DNA from: Planctomonas sp. JC2975
Lineage (GTDB): Bacteria; Actinomycetota; Actinomycetes; Actinomycetales; Microbacteriaceae
Assembly: GCF_012985205.1 (NCBI RefSeq)
Contig: NZ_JABEKS010000001.1
Coordinates: 62,001-126,000, forward strand
Reading direction: 5' to 3'
DNA length: 64,000 nucleotides
In this document: piece by piece, positions 6,999-15,403 of the stretch
Layout of the letters: every line of letters begins with the position of its first letter
How positions within the stretch are numbered: the first letter of the stretch is position 1
Notes under the pieces: model-generated
Databases searched by the model: none
Seen by the model: only the letters and a program-made list of their open reading frames with translations
What the model was told of the DNA's origin: nothing
Translations under genes and position numbers: made by a program

Positions 6999-7038
6999 AA
7001 GAAGGGTCCCGCACAGTGAATGGTGCGGGACCCTTCTT
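6999..7038. terminator. Strong bidirectional terminator
   Basis: A perfect 16-bp inverted repeat (6999-7014 and 7023-7038) with an 8-nt loop (AGTGAATG). It lies between the convergent ends of the GvpU-like gene and the long leftward phage operon. The arms end AAG/CTT, giving short A and T runs on both strands. Confidence 0.9.
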
Positions 7039-7043
7039 CTCAG

Positions 7044-7823
7044 TTACTGGAGATTCATCCAGGCCGTACCATTCCATCGTTTGCCCGTGGAGATGGTTAC
7101 CCATGAGTTGCCGTTCCAGCGCTTCGCCGTGTCAGTCGTAGCGAACGCCGAGCCGTCCCATCGCTTGCCGCCTGAGAGCGTGAGAATACTGATGGTGCCG
7201 CCGAACGGCCCGGTTCCCGATGCGTTTGAGCCGCGGATGCGGATGTAGTAGGTCGTGCCCTTGTCGAGCCCTGTGAGCGTCGCGGGCGTGTTGGACGCGG
7301 AGAAGTTCAGGGGTGATCCGAATCCCGAGTCGTCGTCTGCCTGAATCGTGTACGTGCTCGGTGTGGACCCCGAGCCCATTGACCAATGCACGGTGACGGC
7401 GCCCGGTATGGTCTGGGTGTCCGCGGTCGGCGCGCTTGGGGCGGTCGGCGCGACGCCTGCTAGCCCCACGGAACTGGAGCCGGACGCACCTCCGCTGTTC
7501 GAGGTGCCGGGGATGCCGTTGAAGGTGAAGCTGAAGCCAAATGACCGGGTGCCGTCCGCATTGTGGGCGATGTTCTGCGAGCCGGAGTGCAGGACACGGT
7601 TTCCCGTGCCAGCGCTTCGCCAGGCGTAGCTGTAGCCGTACACTGCTCCGTCGATGTTCACCGTGCCAGTGGCGTTCTGGTCGGAGTACGAAGCCCCATA
7701 GCTATCCGAAGCGTTCAGCACCCACGACACAGGCGTGTAGTTGCCAGCGACGTTGTTGGCGCCAACCGAGACGACGAGCGCTAGGTGAATGCTGTTGCCG
7801 TTGAAGCCGTCCGCCTCCGCCAT
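7044..7823 (-). CDS. Phage tail/fibre protein with FN3 domain and KRWNG repeats
   Basis: 259 residues. The N-terminal 125 residues are rich in Gly, Ser and Asn (GANNVAGNYTPVSWVLNAS) and look like a beta-structured siphovirus tail/baseplate domain. A fibronectin type III module follows at about 127-217 (TAPSAPTADTQTIPGAVTVHW through YYIRIRGSNASG). The end has three short repeats, KRWDGSAF, KRWNGNSW and KRWNGTAW, each about 13-15 residues apart, a motif found at the ends of phage tail fibres. It is the last gene of the structural operon and probably sits at the tail tip and touches the host surface. Confidence 0.75.
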   Translation of the reverse strand: MAEADGFNGNSIHLALVVSVGANNVAGNYTPVSWVLNASDSYGASYSDQNATGTVNIDGAVYGYSYAWRSAGTGNRVLHSGSQNIAHNADGTRSFGFSFTFNGIPGTSNSGGASGSSSVGLAGVAPTAPSAPTADTQTIPGAVTVHWSMGSGSTPSTYTIQADDDSGFGSPLNFSASNTPATLTGLDKGTTYYIRIRGSNASGTGPFGGTISILTLSGGKRWDGSAFATTDTAKRWNGNSWVTISTGKRWNGTAWMNLQ

Positions 7824-7828
7824 CTACG

Positions 7829-8026
7829 TCACCAAAACCAAAGGTCGTTGACGTGCTCCGCAGTCGGCTGAGTTGCCTGCACGAAGACCGTGATGGCCTG
7901 CCTATTGGTCAGCTTCGCGAGTGTGTCGGTCACGTCGTTGATGGCGTCCGCGCCGTCCTTCACGAGGTCGGTGCTCGGATCAACAATGGGGTAGCCCGCT
8001 GCCGCCGCGTCATCTCCTGCTGCCAT
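7829..8026 (-). CDS. Small phage tail-region protein
   Basis: 65 residues: an acidic, Ala-rich N-terminus (MAAGDDAAAAGYPIVDPSTD), a helix (VKDGADAINDVTDTLAKL), then a strand-like ITVFVQATQPTAEHVNDLWFW ending. The C-terminal part resembles phrases seen at the ends of tail-fibre proteins (V-x-A-x-x-P-x-x-x-x-x-x-D-L-W). A good AGAAGGAG site precedes the ATG. It lies 12 nt after the tail-tip gene and 5 nt before the FN3 gene, so it is part of the tail-tip/fibre block. Specific function unknown. Confidence 0.65.
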   Translation of the reverse strand: MAAGDDAAAAGYPIVDPSTDLVKDGADAINDVTDTLAKLTNRQAITVFVQATQPTAEHVNDLWFW

Positions 8027-8038
8027 GTTCTGCTCCTT

Positions 8039-9877
8039 CTACGTCAGGTTGCTGAAGTCGTTGTTGAGGCCGTGCCAAGTCGTCGCGGCATTGCCCTCGC
8101 TCCACGTCACGGCATCCGGCGCGAGCACCCACGCGCCGTCCGGTGTATCGATGAGACCGCGGGTAGTGACATCCATTTCGGCGCCGCCGAGGTCGAAGCT
8201 GATGCGCGAGGCAACGCCCGTCTGTGTCTGCGTGTAGGGCGCAATGACACGCGCTCCCATGTACGGGCGCGCGCCGAAGTCGCTCATGGCCGTGGTACTC
8301 ATCACGCGACCACGACCCTGCCCCTTTGCCAGGATGTATGCCGCGACGCCCGGACCGGGGTATGAGCGATTCGCGTACTCGACAAGCCGCGTCGGCGAGC
8401 CTGTGCCGGCGGCGTCATAGTACGTTTCCGTATTCCCCTGGGGGTTCACCCATGTGTACTTCACAACGACGGAGCCATAGACCGTATCTGGTTGCGTGAG
8501 GTCGATGTCGTCGCTCAGCGCCGTGGCGTTGCTCTGCTGCACGACGACCGTTCCCGGCACGCTGTATGCGACACCATCAACGAGCCTCCAGCTTCCGCCC
8601 TCATCGCACAGCAGACGTCTCCCCGCGGCTCCTAGGACAGGCTCCAGCATCGACCAGTAGTTCTGTCCCGGACTGAGCGTGAGCGAGTCGGGCGTGCGGT
8701 CGATGAGCGGAGTGCGCGAGCTGCTGGACTGGTTTGCGGTACCGCTCCACGCGTAGCTGTAGAGGTCCGTCGCTGGCGTCGAGCCGTCGAAGTAGGTGAG
8801 GAGGTTCACTCCATCGGTTTCCTTGCCATCGCCCTCGACGAGCATGAGCGCGTCCCATTGGATTTGCTGACTCGCTGTGTTGCCGTTGTAGAGACGAATG
8901 AAGACAGCAGTCGACCCGAGCGGGATGGTCGCGGTGACGGACACCCGAGCCGTGGCACCAACCACATTCGGCAGCTGCGCCGATGCAAACAGGTCGTAGC
9001 CGCTCAGGAAGGTTCCGCCAGGTCGGATGGTGTGGATGACGAGGGCTCGGGCACGGTGGACATCTCCACTACCTCCGAGCGGGTAGTCGGTGCCGGTGCC
9101 CGCCGTCTTCACGCGTCCCGTGCCGATGAGCGTGTACGTGTGGCCGGGCTGCATCCCGAACGCGAAGTTTCCGGCAGCGAACGACGATGGGCCCAGAATC
9201 GCATAGCTGTCGGCCGCAGTCGGACTCCAGAGGTTGATGCTGTTGGTCCCGGAGGCGAACCAGCTCGTGTCATTCGTATCGACCGTGCAGTTGATCTGGG
9301 TGATGTCGTACCCGCCGGTAACGTTCGGGTTGTCGAGCATGTTCGTGACAGCGCTGGTAGTCGTCACATCGGCGTCGACTGAGCTGGAGTCGAGCGTGGC
9401 GCTCACGCCGGCAGCTGCCAGTACGTCGTTACATACGGCGATGAGGGAGCCCTGGTGCGCTCGAAAGCTCACCGGCTCTGTAGTGCGGTTAGCCTCTGTC
9501 TGGAGCTTGAATTCATCAGTCGTGAGCCGAACCGCGATCGTGCCGGCCTTCCAATCGACGTTGCGATCTTCGATGTTCAGAGCGGCGCTCACGTCGTTCT
9601 GTGAGTGCAGAACGCCGGTCGCCTCGTCGTATTCGTAGAGCGTTGCTACGAGCACCGCTTGAAGCCGGTTGCGCGGGTCCAGGGCATCGAGTGCGCCCTG
9701 ATCGATGGCAGGCGGAAGCGTCGGCTGCATCGGAAGAGTGAGCGTCAATTCGGCCAACAGATAGGGCGTGACGTTCTCGTCAAAGACGATCGTTCCGCCC
9801 TCCACGTTGTAGAAGTGCTGGACGGAGCCCGCGTCGGTAACTGACACGTTCACGGCCTGGTATCGAAGGACGGTCAT
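8039..9877 (-). CDS. Phage minor tail protein (tail-tip/hub type)
   Basis: 612 residues starting MTVLRYQAVNVSVTDAGSVQ. The N-terminal 160 residues and C-terminal 180 residues look like the two parts of a siphovirus tail-hub protein (LTYFDG...SLTLSPGQNYWSMLEPVLGAAG; then YMGARVIAPY and WVLAPDAVTW). In the middle (about 190-370) is a Gly/Ser/Thr-rich insert with carbohydrate-binding-module features (YDITQINCTVDTNDTSWF, FAAGNFAFGMQPGHTYTL, TAVFIRLYNGNTASQQIQWD). The start at 9877 gives an ATGA overlap with the upstream gene; the longer frame does not. It comes after the tape measure, as in other siphophages. Confidence 0.75.
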   Translation of the reverse strand: MTVLRYQAVNVSVTDAGSVQHFYNVEGGTIVFDENVTPYLLAELTLTLPMQPTLPPAIDQGALDALDPRNRLQAVLVATLYEYDEATGVLHSQNDVSAALNIEDRNVDWKAGTIAVRLTTDEFKLQTEANRTTEPVSFRAHQGSLIAVCNDVLAAAGVSATLDSSSVDADVTTTSAVTNMLDNPNVTGGYDITQINCTVDTNDTSWFASGTNSINLWSPTAADSYAILGPSSFAAGNFAFGMQPGHTYTLIGTGRVKTAGTGTDYPLGGSGDVHRARALVIHTIRPGGTFLSGYDLFASAQLPNVVGATARVSVTATIPLGSTAVFIRLYNGNTASQQIQWDALMLVEGDGKETDGVNLLTYFDGSTPATDLYSYAWSGTANQSSSSRTPLIDRTPDSLTLSPGQNYWSMLEPVLGAAGRRLLCDEGGSWRLVDGVAYSVPGTVVVQQSNATALSDDIDLTQPDTVYGSVVVKYTWVNPQGNTETYYDAAGTGSPTRLVEYANRSYPGPGVAAYILAKGQGRGRVMSTTAMSDFGARPYMGARVIAPYTQTQTGVASRISFDLGGAEMDVTTRGLIDTPDGAWVLAPDAVTWSEGNAATTWHGLNNDFSNLT

Positions 9878-10230
9878 GCGAGCGCCGTCCAATCGAATTC
9901 GACAACGAACGCGAGTTGCGTCGTAGCGTCCTGCGTAATGCTCACGTCCGAACTCGCCACAAGAACCTGATTGTTGAGGTAGTGGTCGGCATCCGTGAAT
10001 TCGACTCCGAGGCACACTGCTACGGCGAAGGCGTTAGCGTCCGCAGCCAACTCGAAGACCGCAGCAAGGTGACCAGTCAGGACGCCCTGCCCAATGTTCG
10101 TCACTTTGCTGTTTCCGAGCGCATCATTCAGCACCGCGTGAATGATGGTGCGCGGCGTGTACTTCCAGGTCAGGGTGTTGACGATGTTCGGCGAATAGAT
10201 GTTGCTCTGCGCATCCGTGAAGGTGCTCAT
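9874..10230 (-). CDS. Phage distal tail-like protein
   Basis: 118 residues beginning MSTFTDAQSNIYSPNIVNTL, mostly short beta-strand patterns (AAVFELAADANAFAVAVCLG, TTQLAFVVEFDWTALA). It lies between the tape measure and the tail hub, the slot usually held by the distal tail protein, but it is shorter than most (over 200 residues), so it may be only a core version. ATGA overlaps join it to both neighbours (10227-10230 and 9874-9877), fixing both ends. The function is assigned by position only. Confidence 0.6.
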   Translation of the reverse strand: MSTFTDAQSNIYSPNIVNTLTWKYTPRTIIHAVLNDALGNSKVTNIGQGVLTGHLAAVFELAADANAFAVAVCLGVEFTDADHYLNNQVLVASSDVSITQDATTQLAFVVEFDWTALA

Positions 10231-11801
10231 CCGATGTTCACTCCCCAAGATCCGCCGACACCGCTTGGCTTGTGCACCACGGGGAACACGTCAACTGAGA
10301 GGTAGTAGTTATCGAGATAGCGCTGAATCTCCGGCCCAACGCTGGACAGGTCAACGGATGGCACGAGCTTCTGGGCGTTCATCGTTCGCTGCGCCTGCAC
10401 CATCGCATCGGCCACCGAGCTTGTGAACTGTCCAGTGAAGGAACTACCGGTCTGCGCGCCGAGCGCGTTCGCGTTCTGGATGAACTGCTGTGACTGAGGC
10501 GAGTCGATGCCGTAGGTGTCCACGACCTCCTGGAAGTCAGCACGGTTCTGGGTCACGTATGCCTGTCCGTTCGCGTCCAAGCCGTCTTTCACGGCAGCGT
10601 TCCAGTCATCCAGGAATCGCTTATTGGCGTCCAGCGTCTTTTGCTGATTGGTGAGGATCTTGTCAGCGTCATCCTTGGAACGGTCCAAGATCTGATCGAG
10701 TGAACTTCCCGTACTCGAAAGGTCCGACTGGAGCGCACTCGTAAAGCCCTGAACGGCAGACTTCTTCTTATCGAGGTCGTCCGAAAGCTTCTTGCTCGCT
10801 GTCGAATAGTTCTCGTACTGCTTGACGGTGAGGCCCATTGCTGACGCCTGAGCCTCTTCGGCCGCCATGGCATCCTCGGCAGCCTTGATCTGCTCATCAA
10901 GTGACTTGGTGACCGTCTTGATTGCACCCTGCTTCGATGCGAGTTGCTGCATCTCCTTCGAGTACGCGCCGCCGTTCGCGCCAAGCTGGTGCTCTTGGTC
11001 CGAGTACTTCTCGGTCAGTTCAGCCAGCACCTTCTTCTGTGCTTCCATCGCGGGGATGGACTTGGCCACCATGGCTACCGTGATGTCACCGAAGGATGCG
11101 CCGATAGCATTCGTGTCCCGCTCAAGGTTCGACAGGTCAATGCCGTAATCCTTGGAACTGGCGACCCAATCGGCCAGCGCTTGGCTGAACTTGTCACCGG
11201 CCGGATGTGCCTTCTCCCATGCCGCAGCGAGATCCGCGGTCATCTCGGTGACGACCTTCTCGTCTTCAGCCGTTAGTTCGAGCTGGCCGGCGATGGAGGC
11301 AAGGAGCCCACCGAGCAAGGCAGCGGGCACCATCACCTCTGGGCCCATCATCATGCCCATACCGCCGATGGCCTGGGCTGCCGCATCCGCTGCCCCTGCG
11401 AGGCCACCCTGGCCGGATCCGAGCGACTCGGCGAGCATCGGAACGCCAAATCCGGCGTTCATCTGAAGGCCCTCGGCGAGCTTGGAACCTTCTTCGTTGA
11501 CCTTCTTGATGCCGCCAGCGGTTGCCTCCATCGGCTTCGAGAGGTCGAGGCCACCCGACGCAGCAGCAAGCTTCGCCTTGTTCACCTGTGTAATGAGATC
11601 CTGCGATGCCTTGGCGGCATCCTGCGTGGCAAGCTGAGCGGCCTTCATCGAGGACTCAAGCTGTTCAGCGGCCTGCGCACCGTCTGGGCCAAGTTTCTTC
11701 AGCTGATCGACCAGGCCGCCGTACTCGGTAGAGAGGTTCTTGACCGAGGCGACAGCGCTCTTGGTGTCACTGACGACACTGATGCTGATTGCTGCACCCA
11801 T
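10227..11801 (-). CDS. Tail tape measure protein (short)
   Basis: 524 residues, largely alpha-helical with heptad-like Ala, Lys, Gln and Glu spacing (SAVASVKNLSTEYGGLVDQL; ASSKDYGIDLSNLERD; EEAQASAMGLTVKQYENYST). A Gly/Met-rich hydrophobic stretch at about 130-175 (AAAQAIGGMGMMMGPEVMVP, ALLGGLLASIAGQL) is typical of tape measures that insert into the membrane during DNA entry. At about 1.5 angstrom per residue it predicts a tail of roughly 80 nm. It follows the tail-tube and assembly genes. Start and stop overlap both neighbours (TAATG at 11801). Confidence 0.8.
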   Translation of the reverse strand: MGAAISISVVSDTKSAVASVKNLSTEYGGLVDQLKKLGPDGAQAAEQLESSMKAAQLATQDAAKASQDLITQVNKAKLAAASGGLDLSKPMEATAGGIKKVNEEGSKLAEGLQMNAGFGVPMLAESLGSGQGGLAGAADAAAQAIGGMGMMMGPEVMVPAALLGGLLASIAGQLELTAEDEKVVTEMTADLAAAWEKAHPAGDKFSQALADWVASSKDYGIDLSNLERDTNAIGASFGDITVAMVAKSIPAMEAQKKVLAELTEKYSDQEHQLGANGGAYSKEMQQLASKQGAIKTVTKSLDEQIKAAEDAMAAEEAQASAMGLTVKQYENYSTASKKLSDDLDKKKSAVQGFTSALQSDLSSTGSSLDQILDRSKDDADKILTNQQKTLDANKRFLDDWNAAVKDGLDANGQAYVTQNRADFQEVVDTYGIDSPQSQQFIQNANALGAQTGSSFTGQFTSSVADAMVQAQRTMNAQKLVPSVDLSSVGPEIQRYLDNYYLSVDVFPVVHKPSGVGGSWGVNIG

Positions 11802-12328
11802 TAGTTGCTCTTCCCTTCAAACGCCTCGTACACGGTGCGCATGAACGTCTGTACCCAGAGCGATGCAATCCGCGGAATGAATTCGGCTGCTGCCGGATAG
11901 ACGGTCCATCCGTTGCGCCGAATGGGCATGAGCGGGTGCGTGGTGTGCCTGATGATCTGCTGCGTTTTGCCTTTTCGAGTTCGGCGCCGGTACGCGGTGA
12001 GCCGGTTACGGTTCGCGCCGAACTCTTCCTGACGTGCCAACTCGGCAGGCGTCGCGCCGCCTGTCATGCGCCGCGTGCTCGCTCCGGATTGCAGCATGAC
12101 GTTCTGGTTGCTGAACTGAAGCTTGGACGTTTCACCGAGCACAGTGCTCTGGAGGCTGTCGCCCGCCAGGTGCCGCGCAACGAGGCCAGTCCACTCTTCC
12201 TGACCGAGTAGTTTCGTCTCCTGCCGGATCTGCGTCTGCACGTTCTTGTCGAGGAGTTGGAGGCCCTTGACTGTGGCATCAAGGGCCTCACTGGTCTTCG
12301 TGCTGACGCTCAGCAGAGAGGTTGGCAC
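11801..12328 (-). CDS. Phage tail assembly or neck protein
   Basis: 175 residues, basic. It has an N-terminal helical half (TKTSEALDATVKGLQLLDKN, VQTQIRQETKLLGQEEWTGL) and a C-terminal half with EEFGANRNRLTAYRRRTRKG and a YPAAAEFIPRIASLWVQTFM ending. The pattern resembles small actinophage proteins of the HK97-gp10-like kind. In this genome it sits between the tail tube and tape measure, where assembly chaperones normally lie. I chose GTG 12328 because a longer frame would run deep into the tail-tube gene; the GTG is 8 nt after that gene's stop. No slippery frameshift extension was evident. Confidence 0.6.
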   Translation of the reverse strand: MPTSLLSVSTKTSEALDATVKGLQLLDKNVQTQIRQETKLLGQEEWTGLVARHLAGDSLQSTVLGETSKLQFSNQNVMLQSGASTRRMTGGATPAELARQEEFGANRNRLTAYRRRTRKGKTQQIIRHTTHPLMPIRRNGWTVYPAAAEFIPRIASLWVQTFMRTVYEAFEGKSN

Positions 12329-12335
12329 CGCTGAT

Positions 12336-12746
12336 CTACGCTCCCGCGGTGAGGGTCGGCCTGCCCTGAACGGGCAGTGTTGCAGTCGCCTCTGCAAAGG
12401 AGTTGACCTTCCCGCCGATGGCGCCTGGCACAACGATGAGAGTCACGCTGATGCTCGCCCCGCCGTCATCCGGGACGAACACCACGTCAATGCTGCTGCC
12501 CTCATTGGCAAGGAGGTAGTTGCTCAGCGACCCGGTGGTGTTCCAGTCCTGCATGTAGTCGAGCACACAGGTCCAGGTTGCCTTGCCAGCCTTCGTGAAG
12601 ACGGAGCCCGCCTTCAGGCCGGTCCACGTTGAGGTGGGCGTGGTCGGCGTGATAGTCACGCCAGAGAGTGCAGCTTCGTACGAGTCGGATGCCACCGTAA
12701 AGGTGCACTCCGACATGTAGAGCGGTTCGACCGCGATGCTAGCCAT
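12336..12746 (-). CDS. Major tail (tube) protein
   Basis: 136 residues, nearly all beta-strand: VEPLYMSECTFTVASDSYEA, TITPTTPTSTWTGLKAGSVF, TWTCVLDYMQDWNTTGSLSN, SIDVVFVPDDGGASISVTLI, and a final TATLPVQGRPTLTAGA. The length and the TWT-x-C-V-L-D-Y / L-L-A-N-E-G pattern match small siphovirus tube subunits that stack into rings along the tape measure. Order supports this: terminator gene upstream, assembly gene and tape measure downstream. The ATG at 12746 follows the upstream stop by 6 nt. Confidence 0.75.
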   Translation of the reverse strand: MASIAVEPLYMSECTFTVASDSYEAALSGVTITPTTPTSTWTGLKAGSVFTKAGKATWTCVLDYMQDWNTTGSLSNYLLANEGSSIDVVFVPDDGGASISVTLIVVPGAIGGKVNSFAEATATLPVQGRPTLTAGA

Positions 12747-12752
12747 GAGCGC

Positions 12753-13139
12753 CTAGCCTTTCTGGACTGTCAGGTCCGTTTCGATGTCATAGGACAGGTA
12801 TTGGGTGTTGAAGAGAGCCTTGGTAGCGGTCTTCGGGTGAACGTTCTTCGTGCCCATCAGCGCCGCCCACACGAGCAGAACGTTCGTGTCTAGCGAGGGC
12901 TCGGCGTTCGCCCATTCGGTGTGGTCGTCCACCACGGTCACGAGGGAACTCACCGTGAAGTGAGATTGAGGCGCCTCCGGCAACGGTGCAATGCTGCGTT
13001 GCTTGATGACGATGGCCGGCCGATCGAGGGAGTCGGGCACGTTTTCCACTGGCACCACGAGCCATTCAGGGAACGCGTCGCTCAGCGCCGAGACCAACAC
13101 CTCGCGCGGCGTCTGGCCGTTGATTACTACGTCGGTCAT
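12753..13139 (-). CDS. Tail terminator-like protein
   Basis: 128 residues: REVLVSALSDAFPEWLVVPV, DRPAIVIKQRSIAPLPEAPQ, then VSSLVTVVDDHTEW and a final SYDIETDLTVQKG. The pattern of an N-terminal helix, central strands and a C-terminal strand pair, together with the position between the head-tail adaptor and the tube protein, matches tail terminators that cap the tube and join it to the head. The start at 13139 overlaps the adaptor stop (ATGA). No catalytic features are expected or seen. Confidence 0.65.
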   Translation of the reverse strand: MTDVVINGQTPREVLVSALSDAFPEWLVVPVENVPDSLDRPAIVIKQRSIAPLPEAPQSHFTVSSLVTVVDDHTEWANAEPSLDTNVLLVWAALMGTKNVHPKTATKALFNTQYLSYDIETDLTVQKG

Positions 13140-13633
13140 GCGTCGGCCTGATCGGTGATCAAGTACAGGGTGTGCGGGTCCTTGACCGTGATCGCGTCGT
13201 ACTCCGCTTGAGTGAGCGACACGATGTTGGTGATTTCTCCGCCCGGAGCCGGGAGTGAACTGCTGCCGTCGCCGAAGCTTCCAAAAGGCTTCTTCGGGCG
13301 GATGACCTGCTTGACCACCCAGTCCATTGGGAAGATTCGCACCTGGAACGTGTCGTCACCGGCGCTTGCGTTCGCCGGGTCAACGCGATTCGCATTCCAT
13401 AGGTTGCGCAGCTGCATCCTCTGGCCCATCACGAGCGAAGCTGGAACAGCTCCCGTGATGTAGTCGCCGGGGAACGCGGCCGCGGAAGTGGCCGAGTTGA
13501 GGCGCCAGTTGTATCCGTTGTCGTACGCAAGTACTTGCGCCTTGGCAACTTCGAGAAGCTGCTCTAGTACGGAGTCGTTGGAGGGAGCATCCTTCCAGTC
13601 GGCTCGGATTGTGTCCGTTGTGTACCAGTCCAT
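13136..13633 (-). CDS. Head-tail adaptor with fibre-like C-terminal segment
   Basis: 165 residues. Residues 1-115 look like a head-tail adaptor (gp6/gp15-type): TIRADWKDAPSNDSVLEQLL, EVAKAQVLAYDNGYNW, MGQRMQLRNLWNANRVDPAN, FPMDWVVKQVIRPKKPFG. The last 30 residues (IVSLTQAEYDAITVKDPHTL, then YLITDQ) match a motif more usual at the ends of tail-fibre and minor structural proteins. The ribosome site GGAGGGAG is the strongest in the phage. It lies 21 nt after the capsid gene. The split nature of the protein is my inference from these two segments. Confidence 0.65.
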   Translation of the reverse strand: MDWYTTDTIRADWKDAPSNDSVLEQLLEVAKAQVLAYDNGYNWRLNSATSAAAFPGDYITGAVPASLVMGQRMQLRNLWNANRVDPANASAGDDTFQVRIFPMDWVVKQVIRPKKPFGSFGDGSSSLPAPGGEITNIVSLTQAEYDAITVKDPHTLYLITDQADA

Positions 13634-13654
13634 GAGGGTGCTCCCTCCTTTCGA

Positions 13655-15403
13655 TCAGTAGACGCCGTAGAAGCCGTCGGACAGGTGCGCCGAGATGGTG
13701 TCCGAAGCGGGCTTGGTCAGGCCGTAGGCGTACACGCCAACGTTGATGAGACCGTTTGCCACGTTGATGACCTGCGCCTGGAACGGGCTGCCAGGCAGCG
13801 TGTAGACCTCGGCTGCCGCCTTGGCGCCGGCAAGGGCCTTGATCGCCCGGTTTGTGCCGGAACCGTTGGTGCCCGTGGCCTGCTTCGCCTGCGCGAGCTT
13901 CGCGGTCGGGATCGGGCGAACCGTGATGTTCTCGATCTCGCCCTCGGAGACACCGAGCGCGGCCTTCAGGTAGCCCAGCACCTGAGTTGCCGGAGACTTC
14001 AGCATCGCGGTCCAGAGCGCATAGTCGAGGAGCACGAAGTCGGGCAGTTCGAGACGCGCAGCGTAGTAGCTCGTGAGCGAGTCCACGAGTGCCGAGGTGC
14101 CCGCGTCGATGTTGGACGGCACGGCGGCAGCAGCCGAGAGGTGCGGGCCAGCGATGACGGTAGCGCCGCCGTCGATGGAGCCCTCGACTACGTTCGTGAA
14201 CGCGAGGCTGTCGAGCCAGACCTGAACGTTCTTCGCCTGGAATCCGAAGTACTCCGAGAGGAATGCTTCGCCACCGCCGAAGTCGAAGTTCTCACGCGAG
14301 ACGGTGTTACCGCCGGCCGCGTACTGTGCCGGGATCATCGTCGGCTGAACGGCGGTGACACCGCTGGAGGCGATCTCTGCCCCGTTGCCTGCCCATGATC
14401 CGAGCGTCGGGAGCGCGGACCACTTGAACCCGGTCACGTTCCGCGAGACGAGCGTCTTCGGCGTGAGAAGGTCAGTGAGCAGCGGCTTCGGTACGACACG
14501 ACCCCAGTACTCGCCCGTCCACTGCGGAGCGAGGTCCTGATTCTGGATCGGGCTGGCGATGTTCGTCTGTGTCGCGTAGACGGCCTTCGCCTCATCGAAG
14601 AGAGACTCGGGCGTACGGAACACCTGATTGTGCAGGTCATCGCTGACACGCCCACCGCGGGCGATGCTCGCCATGACGGAGAACGCCTGCTCCGGGCTAA
14701 TGCCCTTCTTCTGGTCGCCACTGGCGAACACCGAAGCTTCGAGTGCCTCAAGCCGCTTTGTGGTCTCACTCTTGACCGGAGCCGCCGACGCGGTAACGGT
14801 CTCGGGGATAGTGGCTTCCGCCATCTCGTCCTCACTTTCCGACGCATCCGCGTCTTCGTCCTCGGCCGGAATGACCGTGGTGGTTTCGGTGGTCGTCACG
14901 ATGACCGTGGCGTCCAAGTCGTTGTCGTTGTCGGGATCGATCAGTGCCTCGGGCACGTCGTTGAAGGACGCGATGACCGTTGCCCCTTCGAAGGCCGGCG
15001 TGGCCACGAGGCCCGCGCCGAAGATGCGTCCCGCGATGGCCTTGCCCGCTCGGACGATGACACCCTTGGCCTCCATAGAGAGGGACTTGCGGGTGCCGCT
15101 GCGGATGTCCGCAAGTGCCTGATCGCCCTCTGCGGTCCTGGCTAGCTGGAAGGTGGCGTACACGCCATCGGCTCGCTCTTCGACGCTGAGCGCGCGTCCG
15201 ACCGGCTGCTCTCGGTCGTGCTCCACGTTCAGGCCGAGGATGCTCGGATCTGACGGCAGGCCAATCGCGCCGGCCTCAACAGTGAAGCCGCCGATGTTCG
15301 TCTTGCCGACGACGCCGAACGGGAGCAGTCGTCCAGTGACCGTGCGGTCATTCTCCGAGGCGAGTACGAGATCTCCGGAATCGAAGAGGATGGACTCACT
15401 CAT
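13655..15403 (-). CDS. Capsid maturation protease fused to major capsid protein
   Basis: 582 residues in two parts. Residues 1-145 are an HK97-type (S78) prohead protease: GRLLPFGVVGKTNIGGF, the His of NVEHDREQPVGRAL (H62) and the Ser of RKSLSMEAKG (S107/S109), then FGAGLVATPAF. An acidic Thr/Asp/Glu linker and a short coiled region (about 160-225) act as a scaffold-like delta domain. Residues 225-582 are the HK97-fold capsid protein (TPKTLVSRNVTGFKWSALPT, GGEAFLSEYFGFQAKNVQVW, LPDFVLLDYALWTAML). In most siphophages these are two genes. The ATG overlaps the stop region of a 30-residue gene and has GGAG 7 nt upstream. Confidence 0.88.
   Translation of the reverse strand: MSESILFDSGDLVLASENDRTVTGRLLPFGVVGKTNIGGFTVEAGAIGLPSDPSILGLNVEHDREQPVGRALSVEERADGVYATFQLARTAEGDQALADIRSGTRKSLSMEAKGVIVRAGKAIAGRIFGAGLVATPAFEGATVIASFNDVPEALIDPDNDNDLDATVIVTTTETTTVIPAEDEDADASESEDEMAEATIPETVTASAAPVKSETTKRLEALEASVFASGDQKKGISPEQAFSVMASIARGGRVSDDLHNQVFRTPESLFDEAKAVYATQTNIASPIQNQDLAPQWTGEYWGRVVPKPLLTDLLTPKTLVSRNVTGFKWSALPTLGSWAGNGAEIASSGVTAVQPTMIPAQYAAGGNTVSRENFDFGGGEAFLSEYFGFQAKNVQVWLDSLAFTNVVEGSIDGGATVIAGPHLSAAAAVPSNIDAGTSALVDSLTSYYAARLELPDFVLLDYALWTAMLKSPATQVLGYLKAALGVSEGEIENITVRPIPTAKLAQAKQATGTNGSGTNRAIKALAGAKAAAEVYTLPGSPFQAQVINVANGLINVGVYAYGLTKPASDTISAHLSDGFYGVY

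Noticed and set aside
10227-11801. Programmed frameshift pair of tail assembly chaperones before the tape measure
   Set aside because: I looked for a slippery run near the end of the 11801-12328 gene and saw none; a single gene fits.
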